Positions 35,413-44,410 of a stretch of DNA of 64,000 nt are shown piece after piece (the first letter of the stretch is position 1; each line of letters starts with the position of its first letter). The stretch lies in the NCBI RefSeq assembly GCF_000241525.1, contig NZ_AHIL01000037.1:1-64000 (forward strand), in the 5' to 3' direction. The notes under the pieces were generated by a model. The model was not told where the DNA came from. It did not search any database and saw only the letters and a list, made by a program, of their open reading frames with translations. A program made the translations under genes and the position numbers. The DNA is from Comamonas testosteroni ATCC 11996 (GTDB taxonomy: Bacteria > Pseudomonadota > Gammaproteobacteria > Burkholderiales > Burkholderiaceae_C).

Positions 35413-37511
35413 GCGGTTGCACCTTTAAGAATCGGGCCGATGCGGATGGTGTGCGTCTCGGGAATCTCGCTGTGCGCGAGCACCTGCAGACGCGGCGCCA
35501 CACGGCGCAGCAGCTTGGCAAGAGAGTTGCGGATCGCGTCCGGCACCAGCAGGCAGGCGGGCAGGCCCAGCTCTTCCTGTTGGTTGGCCACATCGACCGC
35601 TTTTTGTGTGAGGATTTCAGCCACGCCGGGGTCCAGCGATGGCGCATTGGGGTTCGACAGTGCCTGCACCAGCAGACGCTCCAGGCCGGGCTCGATGGCA
35701 ATCACATTGAGCTCGCGGGTCGGACCGTAGATCTGCTGCACGATGGCAGGCGACAGCGCAATGCGCACGCGACGCGCCAGCTCCACCGGGTCGGTCGTCT
35801 GCGTGGCGTTTTCGGCCAGCGTCTCGATGATGGTGCGGATATCACGAATGTGCACAGAGTCCTCCAGCAGCAGCTGGAGCACTTTCTGGAACGTTGTGAT
35901 GGGCACCATTTTCGGGATGACTTCTTCGATGAGTTTGGGGGCCAGCTTGGCCACATGGTCAACGAGCTGCTGCGTCTCGGTACGAGACAACAGCTTGGCC
36001 GCGTGCACTTGCATCAAGTGTGACAAATGCGTCGCCATCACGGTTTCCGAATCAACGACGGTAAAACCGGCCATTTGTGCCGCTTCCTTTTGCCGCTCGT
36101 CGATCCAGTGCGCGGGCAGACCAAAGGCCGGATCGGTCGTGGCCGTGCCGATCAGCGGCGTGGTGATGCCGCCGGGGTTGATGGCCAGGAACATGCCGGG
36201 GAAGGCTTCGCCCTCGCCCACCATGACGCCACGCAGCGTCATGCGATAGGCGCTGGGCTTGAGCTCCAGGTTGTCGCGCACATGCACGGCCGGCGGCAGA
36301 AAGCCGACCTCCTGCGCAAACTTGCGGCGCACGCCCTTGATGCGCGTCAGCAGATCGCCCTGGCGGCTCTTGTCCACCAGCGCGATCAGGCGGTAGCCCA
36401 GCTCCAGGCCCAGCAAGTCCACGGGCTGCAGATCGTCCCAGGTCGCTTCGCCATCACTTTGCGCAGCCTGCTGCTGAGGAGCAGGGGCACTGCTTTGGGC
36501 GGCCAGACGGGCCTTTTCCCTCTTGTCCAGCACCCAGGCACCCCAGCCCAGCAAGGCGCCCATGCTGATGAACACCAGATGCGGCATGCCGGGAATCAGA
36601 CCCAGCAAGATCATCACGCCGGCAGTGATGCCCAGCACCTTGGGCGACATGAACAGCTGCTGCACAATCTGGCGGCCCATGTCGGAATCCTTGCCAACAC
36701 GCGAGATCACCATGGCCGAGGCCACCGAGATCAGCAGACCAGGAATCTGAGCCACCAGCGCGTCACCCACGGCCAGCAGGATGTAGCTGTCGGCCGCCTG
36801 ACCCGCGGACAGGCCGTGCTGGGCCATGCCGATGATCAGGCCGCCGATGACGTTGATCACCAGAATCAAAATGCCGGCAATCGCGTCGCCACGCACAAAC
36901 TTGCTGGCACCGTCCATGGAGCCGAAGAAATTGGCTTCCTCGCCCACTTCGGCGCGGCGTCGCTTGGCTTCCTTCTCGTCGATCAGCCCGGCGTTCAGGT
37001 CGGCATCCACGGCCATCTGCTTGCCGGGCATCGCGTCCAGCGTGAAGCGGGCCGAGACTTCGGCAATGCGCTCGGCACCCTTGGTAATCACCACGAAGTT
37101 GATGACCACCAGAATGCTGAACACGATCAGACCCACGGCAAAGTTGCCGCCGATCAGGAAGTGGCCGAAGGCCTCGATCACCGCGCCCGCGGCGCCGGGG
37201 CCGGTGTGGCCCTCCATCAGCACCACACGCGTCGATGCCACGTTGAGCGACAGACGCATCAACGTGGTCAGCAGCAGCACCGAAGGGAAGGCCGCGAAAT
37301 CCAGTGGCTTGATCATGTAGGCCGCCACCATCATCACCATCAGCGCCACGGCAATGTTGAGGGTGAAGAAGGTGTCCAGCAGCCAGGGCGGCACAGGCAA
37401 CACCATCAGACCCAGAATGGCCACCACCAGAATGGGAGCAGTCATCCCTTGCAGGGCACCGGCATTGGAGCCAGACCACTTCTGGAACAGTTGCAGAGGA
37501 TTCGACGACAT
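35409..37511 (-). CDS. flhA: Flagellar export gate protein FlhA
   Basis: Main proton-linked export gate component; its cytoplasmic nonamer docks chaperone-substrate complexes. 700 residues: about eight membrane helices in the first 330 (starting [19 protein letters not shown]), the FHIPEP signature region ([25 protein letters not shown] is partly visible as [18 protein letters not shown]), and the cytoplasmic domain (about 350-700). The ATG at 37511 shares one base with the flhB stop (TGATG); a GTG three bases earlier is also in frame. Confidence 0.97.
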   Translation of the reverse strand: [700 protein letters not shown]

Positions 37512-38692
37512 CACAGATTACCTTCTTGCTGCGCAGCAGCATCGACCGCCGCAGGCTGGGTGCGGCCACGGTGCGGATCCAGCTCCACGGGCACGGGGGG
37601 CTCTCCCAGGGCATCGGGCATGGGCCCCTGGCCGCTCAGTGCAGCCTTGAGACGATAGACATAGGCCAGCACCTGGGCCACAGCGGTGTAGAGCGCGGCA
37701 GGAATGGCCTGATCCAGATCGGCATGCGCATAGAGCGCACGCGCCAGCATGGGCGACTCCAGCACCGGTATCTGGTGCGCGCCCGCGATTTCGCGAATCT
37801 TGAGCGCCACCAGATCCGTGCCCTTGGCAATGACCTGGGGAGCGGCCATGGAGGCGTCGTCATAGCGCAGCGCCACGGCATAGTGGGTGGGATTGGTGAC
37901 TACAAAGTCGGCTTTCGGCACGGCCGAGACGCTGGCCCGGTCGGCAATCTCGCGCTGTTTCTGGCGGATCTTGCCCTTGAGCTGCGGATTGCCTTCGGAC
38001 TCCTTGTGCTCCTGCTTGACTTCTTCATGACTCATCTTGAGCCGTGACTTGAAGAGAAAGTCCTGCAGCGGCACGTCGATCAGGGCCACCAGCAGCACCA
38101 CGATCAGCAGCAAGGTGATGCCCGTGGTCAGCCAGGAACCGACCATGGCAAGCGCCATGGGCGATGGCTGGGCTGAAACCGACGCAATCTCGGCAATATT
38201 GGCGCTCATGTACTTCCAGGCCACAAAGCCCAGCACGATGGTCATGAACACCATCTTGACCACCGTAGTCAGCTGCTGCTTGGAAAATAGATTCTTGAGA
38301 CCCGACAAGGGGTTGAGCTTGCCAAAGCGCGGCTGAATGGGCTTGAAGCTGAAGATCCAGCCACCGGCAGCCACGCCGGACAGCACCGAGGCCGTGGTGG
38401 TCACCAGGGCAAAGATCACGGCAATGCCCAGACCCAGCAACAGCATGGACTGAAAGCGCTCCAGCATCAGCGCCGGAGTCTTGGCCGCCGCCGCGTTGAA
38501 CACGAGTTGCCGGGCCATGGCCTCGCGCAGATGATTGATCATGGGCTGCGTGCCCATCAGCATCAGCAATGCGCCCGTACCCAGAATGGCCAGATGCGAC
38601 AGATCGCGCGAGCGCGCACCCTGGCCGTCTTCACGCGTCTTCTGCAGCTTGCGTTCGGTGGCGGGCAGGTTTTTGTCTTGGGATTCGGACAT
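37511..38692 (-). CDS. flhB: Flagellar export switch protein FlhB
   Basis: Controls substrate switching from hook to filament proteins by self-cleavage. 393 residues with four membrane helices and a cytoplasmic domain holding the cleavage motif NPTH (about 265-268, in VVTNPTHYAVALRYD), followed by KGTDLVALKIREIA and ESPMLARALY. Start ATG 38692 (MSESQDKNLPATERKLQKTRE) is the family form; a longer frame to 38719 adds an atypical tail. First gene of flhB-flhA-flhF-flhG-fliA. Confidence 0.96.
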   Translation of the reverse strand: MSESQDKNLPATERKLQKTREDGQGARSRDLSHLAILGTGALLMLMGTQPMINHLREAMARQLVFNAAAAKTPALMLERFQSMLLLGLGIAVIFALVTTTASVLSGVAAGGWIFSFKPIQPRFGKLNPLSGLKNLFSKQQLTTVVKMVFMTIVLGFVAWKYMSANIAEIASVSAQPSPMALAMVGSWLTTGITLLLIVVLLVALIDVPLQDFLFKSRLKMSHEEVKQEHKESEGNPQLKGKIRQKQREIADRASVSAVPKADFVVTNPTHYAVALRYDDASMAAPQVIAKGTDLVALKIREIAGAHQIPVLESPMLARALYAHADLDQAIPAALYTAVAQVLAYVYRLKAALSGQGPMPDALGEPPVPVELDPHRGRTQPAAVDAAAQQEGNL

Positions 38693-38799
38693 GGCGCACG
38701 GACGGATTGGATATCCCAATTGTCCGAATCCGGCGCCCTGGCAATGCGCGGATAAGCGGCAGCCAAGCCCTGCTTATGCACGACTCGGCCTCACGGCAC

Positions 38800-38870
38800 A
38801 TCCAGCAATTTGATAGCTGCCTGCGCTTTCCTGTCAGGCGATGGAGCCTTTTCTTAGCGAATTTTCACCG
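38800..38870 (+). repeat. Dispersed repeat family 1, copy before flhB
   Basis: Reads TTTGATAGCTGCCTGCGC, then TTTCCTGTCAGGCGATGGAG. It lies in the gap between the end of the HDOD gene and the start of flhB, both on the minus strand, so it may be near the flhB promoter. Confidence 0.6.
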
Positions 38871-38876
38871 AGACAC

Positions 38877-40145
38877 TCAGCTCTGAGCCTGCGGCATGCC
38901 CAGCTTGAGTTCGCTGAGCATGCGCAGCAGCATCCGGTTGAGGTCTTCGGCCTCCCAATCCTCCTGCTCGCGCAGTTGCCGGATAGGCGCCGGGTCACGA
39001 CTCTCCAGAGCCTGGCTCATCTGCAGCACGGCCGCATAAGGACCGGAGCGCGTGACGATGGCATCGAAAATGCGCTCGTTCAGCGGCGTGCGTCGCAAGA
39101 TGGTGGCCACCGGCTCATGCAGCAGCAAATCCAGCTGCGAGAACAGGCTGCACAAGTACATCTCGCGCTGCAGGTCCAGGCTCACCCCGGCCTCGATCAA
39201 CTGCTCGGCCAGTCTGGCGCGCAGCACAACCTGCGTGCGCAGAGGCACCAGGTCCTGTTCGGTACAGGCGTGGGGCAGCTGGTCGGCCAGCCAGCGCTCC
39301 AGCGTACCCAGCCCCAGCATTACCAGCCCGCGGCGCAGCGAGTCCACGCCGCGACGCAGGCCCAGTGCGGCCGAGTTGGTATAGAGCAAAAAGCGATAGG
39401 CCAGCACCGGGTCCGAGCCCAGGATCTCTTCCATCACATCCAGGGACTGTTCCTTGTCGATGGCTTTCATGAGCCTGAAAAGCGCATCGCGCGAGGGCTG
39501 GGGCTGCTGCAGCCGAAAGGCCTGCATGGTGTCTGCAACGGGCCAGCCGGCCACGGCCGCCGCTTCATGCTCGTCGAGACAGGAGCGCGCCAGCTCCAGG
39601 CTCTGCAGGCTCTGGTACATCTGGCCGTCCAGCAGACTCAGGGGCTGAGTGGCAAAAAAGCCCGAGGCACTCTCCTTATCCGCATCTTTTGTCGGCTGGC
39701 CGGAGCGCACGGCATTGGGCAATCCAGCGGCACCTTCCGGCGGCAGGCTCAGCAGGCTGCTGGCAAAGCAGCGCGCAGCATCTGCATCTGGCACATCGGC
39801 CAGCGATCCTCCCCAGACCAGCATCAGCCCGCGTGCCTTGGCCTTCTGCACCAGTTCGTAGATACCTTCATCCTGCTGCAGCCAGTCGCCGCGCACCTCT
39901 ATCCAGGGACTGCCCTGAGGTGCATGTTCAAGAAGATTGCACAGAACCTGGCGGGACTGCGGCGATATCAAGAGCGGCGGGGCCTGACGACTCCAGATCT
40001 CATCCACCGTGCGCAGAAAATGCGCCATGTCGGCACAGGAGCCCGAGTCCTCGTGGACATAAAGCTGAATCCCTGCCAGGCGTCGCGTACGTCCCCAAAG
40101 CGGCCGATAACCAAGAGTCAAGGAACTGAGGGCAGACTGCGTCAT
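38877..40145 (-). CDS. HDOD-domain protein with degenerate EAL-like N terminus
   Basis: 422 residues. The N-terminal half (GYRPLWGRTRRLAGIQLYVHE, WIEVRGDWLQQDEGIYELVQ, ARGLMLVWG) follows the strand pattern of EAL phosphodiesterases but lacks the E-A-L and metal-binding residues. The C-terminal half (about 200-400) is an HDOD domain: LFRLMKAIDKEQSLDVMEEILGSDPVLAYRFLLYTNSAALGL and RRGLVMLGLGTLERWL are its typical stretches. Such YuxH-type proteins are signalling adaptors with no known catalysis; in xanthomonads and pseudomonads relatives affect motility. It follows flgL by 55 bases on the same strand, so co-expression with the hook genes is likely. Confidence 0.82.
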   Translation of the reverse strand: MTQSALSSLTLGYRPLWGRTRRLAGIQLYVHEDSGSCADMAHFLRTVDEIWSRQAPPLLISPQSRQVLCNLLEHAPQGSPWIEVRGDWLQQDEGIYELVQKAKARGLMLVWGGSLADVPDADAARCFASSLLSLPPEGAAGLPNAVRSGQPTKDADKESASGFFATQPLSLLDGQMYQSLQSLELARSCLDEHEAAAVAGWPVADTMQAFRLQQPQPSRDALFRLMKAIDKEQSLDVMEEILGSDPVLAYRFLLYTNSAALGLRRGVDSLRRGLVMLGLGTLERWLADQLPHACTEQDLVPLRTQVVLRARLAEQLIEAGVSLDLQREMYLCSLFSQLDLLLHEPVATILRRTPLNERIFDAIVTRSGPYAAVLQMSQALESRDPAPIRQLREQEDWEAEDLNRMLLRMLSELKLGMPQAQS

Positions 40146-40200
40146 GGAGGATTTGGACAGGTAAACAACGAGATGTCAGGACAGGCAAGGCCCGCGTAAA

Positions 40201-41415
40201 TCAGCCGATGTAGTTGAACAGCGAGAGCTTCTGCATCTGTGCATAGGACTGCAGGGCGGCCTGCAAGCCCACCTTCTGCGTCTCCACTTGCGACAGCGCC
40301 GTGATCATATCGATATCTTCGGCACGCGAACGCGCTCCTTCCTGTGTCAGTGCCTGATCCTTCATGTCGGACTCCAGGCCGTCTGCACGTTTGAGCTGGT
40401 CGCCAGCATAGCTGCGCATGGCCTGCACCCGATTCATGCCCGAATCCAGTTCGCTCAAGGCGCGCCCCAGACCCTGCTGCAATGCGGTCGATCCCCCCGT
40501 GCCGCCCTTGACAGTGGCAATGGCCTGATCCAGCACGCTGAAAATATCGGTGCGTGTGCTTGGAGACATGGTGAAGCTGTCGCCGTCGGCCGGAGCCCCC
40601 TTGATGCTGATCTGCTGACCGCCGACGGTAATCGCCTGCCCTTCCTTGTAGGGCGTGGACGGAACCACGGGATTGGTCGCCGTGGCCGAGCTGGAGTTGA
40701 TCTCGTAGCTGACCTCACCGGTAGTCGGATCCTTGGTGAATACCAGGGTGTAGCTATCGCCTGTGACCTTGCTCGGGTCGGTGACCGATCCCGCATCCGC
40801 CCAGGCCTTGCCGGAATTGGAGGCAGCGCCGTTCACCACAAACACCCCATTGCCGGTAGGCACGTTCAGCCAGGCCGCATGGCCATCCAGGGAGATGGGC
40901 AGGCCGTTGTCACTGCCGGTGTTCTGCCCGGGGTTGAGCTGGCTGCTCGAGCCCGGAGGCGTGCTTAGCAGCGGTGTATCGGGACTGCCCAGCCCGCGAA
41001 AGATCGGCAAGCCGTTGGAGTCCTTGGCATTGGCATAACCGAGAACCTGGTCACGCAGGCTCTGCAGCTGCTGGACCAGGGCGTCGCGCGCAACCGAGTC
41101 ATACGAACCGTTACCAGCACCCAGCAGCAGATCCCGAAAATCCTGCAACGCGCCATAGGCCTTGCCCAGCTCGGACTCCCCCTGAGCGATCACATCGCGC
41201 TGGGCACCGAGCACACGCTGGTCATTTTCGGAACGGGTGATGCGCGTGCGCGCACGCTCGGCCTGGGCCGCAGCCACGGGATCGTCGCTGGCGCGCAGCA
41301 CGCGCTTGCCCGCCGTGGTCTTCTCCATCAGGTCCACCAGGCTGCTCTGACGCGAGCCCAGGTTGTTGATGGTGCTGTCATACATATTGGCCGTGCCAAT
41401 GCGGTTGATGCTCAT
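40201..41415 (-). CDS. flgL: Hook-filament junction protein FlgL (HAP3)
   Basis: Joins FlgK to the first flagellins. 404 residues with flagellin-like ends: INRIGTANMYDSTINNLGSRQSSL at the start, then ASDDPVAAAQAERAR, and a C-terminal helix ALSQVETQKVGLQAALQSYAQM ending LSLFNYIG. The central part (about 150-290) is variable and glycine-rich. Lies 23 bases after flgK. Last of the flgBCDEFGHIJKL genes. Confidence 0.95.
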   Translation of the reverse strand: MSINRIGTANMYDSTINNLGSRQSSLVDLMEKTTAGKRVLRASDDPVAAAQAERARTRITRSENDQRVLGAQRDVIAQGESELGKAYGALQDFRDLLLGAGNGSYDSVARDALVQQLQSLRDQVLGYANAKDSNGLPIFRGLGSPDTPLLSTPPGSSSQLNPGQNTGSDNGLPISLDGHAAWLNVPTGNGVFVVNGAASNSGKAWADAGSVTDPSKVTGDSYTLVFTKDPTTGEVSYEINSSSATATNPVVPSTPYKEGQAITVGGQQISIKGAPADGDSFTMSPSTRTDIFSVLDQAIATVKGGTGGSTALQQGLGRALSELDSGMNRVQAMRSYAGDQLKRADGLESDMKDQALTQEGARSRAEDIDMITALSQVETQKVGLQAALQSYAQMQKLSLFNYIG

Positions 41416-41438
41416 GCTTGTTCTCCGGCTGTAGGGGG

Positions 41439-43385
41439 TTAACGGCCAACGGCCTGGATCACGCTGTCAAAAATGCCCTGAGCCACCTGCAGCATCTTGG
41501 CCGAGGCCTGGTAGGACTGCTGGTACTGCAGCAGCTTGGCGGCTTCTTCATCCAGATTGACGCTGGACACTGCGGTGCGATCGCCCTCCAGATTCTTGGC
41601 AATCGAGTCGGACAGCTTGGCTGCGTAGGCCGCGCTTTGCGTGCGTGTGCCGATCTGCGCCATGGCGGTGGAAAAACCATCGCTGAGCGTGGTCGCGCCA
41701 TCGAAGATCACGGCGTCGCGCAACGACAGGAAGGAGCTGGCATTGCCCGTATCCGAGCTGTAGAAGCTGTTGGGGCCGAAGCTCACGGTATCGCTGGTGG
41801 CACCATCCACTGCAGGCGTGCCGGTGAGCGTCACCTTGAGCCCCGGAGCCAGCTCAATGGCCTGCCCGGAGATATAGGCGCCTGTCGCAGCCACGCCGCT
41901 GGGGGCAGGAGTGATGGTGTAGGTCATGCCGCCCGCCCCATCAGGAGCGAAAGACAGGGTGGTTCCTGCAGGAAAGGCAGAGGCATCGAAGCCCTTTCCC
42001 ACCTTCAGGCTGGACATGCGGACGGCCGCATCGCCCAGCGAGTTGATCTTGGCCGACACCGGATTGGCCACCGCCAGATCGTTGCCGGAATGCACCATGG
42101 TCTGAATATCGTGCGCCGCCGATGCCACAGGACTGAACAGCACGGACTGGCCAGCCTGGCCATCGTTCTTGAGATCGAACTGCAGACCGTCAATCGTCAT
42201 GCTGCGCAAGTCCGTCAGATCGTTGAAGGCCGTGGTCTGGCCATCCGACAGGCGCACCACCTTGCCCTTGGGCGCATCGTTGCCGAAAACGATCTTGTAA
42301 TCCGAAGCCTTGAGCGCGCTCGAGTCCTTGACCGTGACCGTGGGCGTATCGGGCTGTACCCATTGAGCCCCCGTGGTGGAGCCCGTGGTCGTCATCGGAA
42401 TATTGAACAGCGCCCCGCCTTTCTGACCCGACAAGGTCAGGCCCAGCTGGTTCTGCGTATTGAGCGTATCGCCGATCGAGATCACCATGCGCCCCAGCAG
42501 GTTGCGCCCCTCGCTCAGGTCGTTGTTCTGGAACTGCAGCAGACCGGCAATCTCGCCGCCACCAGCCATGGCTGGAGTCAGCTCCACGGACTGCCCGCCC
42601 TGCTGCTGGAAATACAGGCTCATCTTGCCGCTGCCGGGGTACTGCGTGGACTCCTGCAGGCTGAGCTTGGCCGCACTCTGCCCCAGCACCAGCGGCTGGC
42701 TGCCACCCACGAACAGACTGATGGAGCCATCGCCGGCATCGACCTGCGAGGTCTGCACGTATTTGTTGATGTCACGAACCAGCTGGTCGCGCTGATCGAG
42801 CAGGTCATTGGGCGTGTGGCCCGTGGCGATGGCGCTGCTGATCTGACCATTGAGCGCAGCCACCTGTTGGGACAAGCTGTTGACCACATTCACGTCATTG
42901 CTCATCTGCTGGCGCGTGCTGTAGTCCATCTCGTCGAGCTGGGCAGAAGCCGAGCGGAAGCGCGCGGCCAGCTCGCTCATGCGCGTCAGCACCACCTGGC
43001 GTGCCGAAGAGTCGGTAGGCGCGCTGCTGACATCGGCAAACGCATTCATCATGTCGTTGATGGCCGCGCCCAGGCCGTTGGTTCCGCCGGAGAACACTTC
43101 CTGCAACTGGTTGAGCGAGTTCGAGCGCGCGGAGTCTGCGGCACTGGCGGCGGTGGCCGCCGTGGCCTGACGGTTAAGCAGCTCGCTGAAGTTGCGCAAG
43201 ATGGTCGTCACATCGGCGCCATTGCCGATATAGCCATTGCCGATGTTCTGGCCCGCCGAGGTCTGAAAGGCCACGCTCTGGCGCGAATAGCCAGCGGTGT
43301 TGACGTTGGCGATGTTGTGCCCCGTGGTTTGCAGGGCGATCTGGTTGGCCATCAGGGCGCGCGCGCCCACGTTCAGAAGACTCAT
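41439..43385 (-). CDS. flgK: Hook-filament junction protein FlgK (HAP1)
   Basis: First junction protein on the hook. 648 residues with the rod/hook N-terminal motif LLNVGARALMANQIALQTTGHNIANVNTAGYSRQ (key part TGHNIANVNTAGYSRQ), LNQLQEVFSG and VNSLSQQVAALNGQI, and a C-terminal EEAAKLLQYQQSYQASAKMLQVAQ helix (LLQYQQSYQASAKML). Overlaps flgJ by four bases. Confidence 0.96.
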   Translation of the reverse strand: MSLLNVGARALMANQIALQTTGHNIANVNTAGYSRQSVAFQTSAGQNIGNGYIGNGADVTTILRNFSELLNRQATAATAASAADSARSNSLNQLQEVFSGGTNGLGAAINDMMNAFADVSSAPTDSSARQVVLTRMSELAARFRSASAQLDEMDYSTRQQMSNDVNVVNSLSQQVAALNGQISSAIATGHTPNDLLDQRDQLVRDINKYVQTSQVDAGDGSISLFVGGSQPLVLGQSAAKLSLQESTQYPGSGKMSLYFQQQGGQSVELTPAMAGGGEIAGLLQFQNNDLSEGRNLLGRMVISIGDTLNTQNQLGLTLSGQKGGALFNIPMTTTGSTTGAQWVQPDTPTVTVKDSSALKASDYKIVFGNDAPKGKVVRLSDGQTTAFNDLTDLRSMTIDGLQFDLKNDGQAGQSVLFSPVASAAHDIQTMVHSGNDLAVANPVSAKINSLGDAAVRMSSLKVGKGFDASAFPAGTTLSFAPDGAGGMTYTITPAPSGVAATGAYISGQAIELAPGLKVTLTGTPAVDGATSDTVSFGPNSFYSSDTGNASSFLSLRDAVIFDGATTLSDGFSTAMAQIGTRTQSAAYAAKLSDSIAKNLEGDRTAVSSVNLDEEAAKLLQYQQSYQASAKMLQVAQGIFDSVIQAVGR

Positions 43386-44410
43386 GACTGGTTCTCGGTG
43401 ATCTTGTTGATCTGGGCTGCACGGGCGCTGGCGCCCAGACGGCTTGCGACATTGGCGCTGCTGTTGCTGGCGCTCGCGACTGTGACCTGGGCCACGCTCT
43501 GGATGGCGCGGCTGAGCTTTTGCGCATAGGCCGGATCGGTGGCGTAGCCGGCCTTTTGCAGCTCGCTGGCATAGGCCTGGGCAGAGCCGGTCTGGGCCAT
43601 GGCTTTTTCGTAGCGCGGATTGCTGCCGATCAGGCGTGCGTAGTCGCGGAAGGACTCCTCGTAGGAGTCATAGGCGCGGAACTTGGCCGTCACCTTCTTG
43701 GGCGCGCCATTGATGTATTCGGTGGTCGTGACTTCGGCGACCTTGCCCGTCCAGCTGCCACCGGCCTTGATGCCGAACAGATTGAACGAGTTGCTGCCAT
43801 CCTTGTTGCGGATCTCGCTCTTGCCCCAGCCCGTCTCATGCCCGGCCTGGCCGATCATGTAGTGGGCCGGGATGCCGCTCTCGCTGGCCACACGCTGCGC
43901 CGCGCCGGTGTGCGCCGTCACGAAGTTGTCGCGCCCCTTGGGAGCCGGTGCATAGGCATTGATCGATTGCGCAGCCTGGCTGCGGCTGCCGCTCCAGGCG
44001 CCGTTGCTGCCCACATTGCGCCAGGCATTGCGGCTCAGACTCAGCGTGGAAGGCACGGCAATTTCGGCGTCCTCGGCTGCGTCGACCCCCATGCTGCGCG
44101 CCAGCTGCTTGCTGATGGCATCGGTGAGGCCGCCCGGCTGGCCCGCCATGGCCACCGAGAGCTGCTGATCCAGCAGATCGGTGCTGAGATTGCCCTGCGC
44201 GCTGTCGAGCAGACCGGACTTCATGGTCGCCTCGCGCATGCTCTTGATCATCTCGCGCATGAACAGCGACTCGAGCTGCTTGGCCGTCTCGCGCGCGGCC
44301 TGGGGGCTGTTCTCGCCGGCAGCCGTCTTGAGCGCATTGAGCGAACGTGCATCGACGGCCAGGGCATTGCTGGCCGCCAGGGATGAAGAATGGGGCAGCG
44401 ACGTGCTCAT
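43382..44410 (-). CDS. flgJ: Rod-assembly muramidase FlgJ
   Basis: Two-domain periplasmic protein: an N-terminal rod-cap domain (about 25-110; LESLFMREMIKSMREATMKSGLLDS) and a C-terminal glucosaminidase (about 165-320; ESGIPAHYMIGQAGHETGWGK, with catalytic Glu in GHETGWG, then FNLFGIKAGGSW and FRAYDSYEESFRDYARLI). It opens the peptidoglycan for the growing rod. 342 residues is normal for the bifunctional form. Overlaps flgI and flgK by four bases each. Confidence 0.96.
   Translation of the reverse strand: MSTSLPHSSSLAASNALAVDARSLNALKTAAGENSPQAARETAKQLESLFMREMIKSMREATMKSGLLDSAQGNLSTDLLDQQLSVAMAGQPGGLTDAISKQLARSMGVDAAEDAEIAVPSTLSLSRNAWRNVGSNGAWSGSRSQAAQSINAYAPAPKGRDNFVTAHTGAAQRVASESGIPAHYMIGQAGHETGWGKSEIRNKDGSNSFNLFGIKAGGSWTGKVAEVTTTEYINGAPKKVTAKFRAYDSYEESFRDYARLIGSNPRYEKAMAQTGSAQAYASELQKAGYATDPAYAQKLSRAIQSVAQVTVASASNSSANVASRLGASARAAQINKITENQS

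Noticed and set aside
36027..37658. Long open frame antisense to flhA
   Set aside because: Shadow of flhA with no family features.
40102..40110. GCCGATAA sequence on the plus strand as a sigma-28 promoter
   Set aside because: It lies inside the HDOD gene, has no TAAA-like box 15 bases upstream and would transcribe antisense.
41418..43529. Long open frame antisense to flgK
   Set aside because: Shadow of flgK; product is Gly/His/Arg-rich without motifs.
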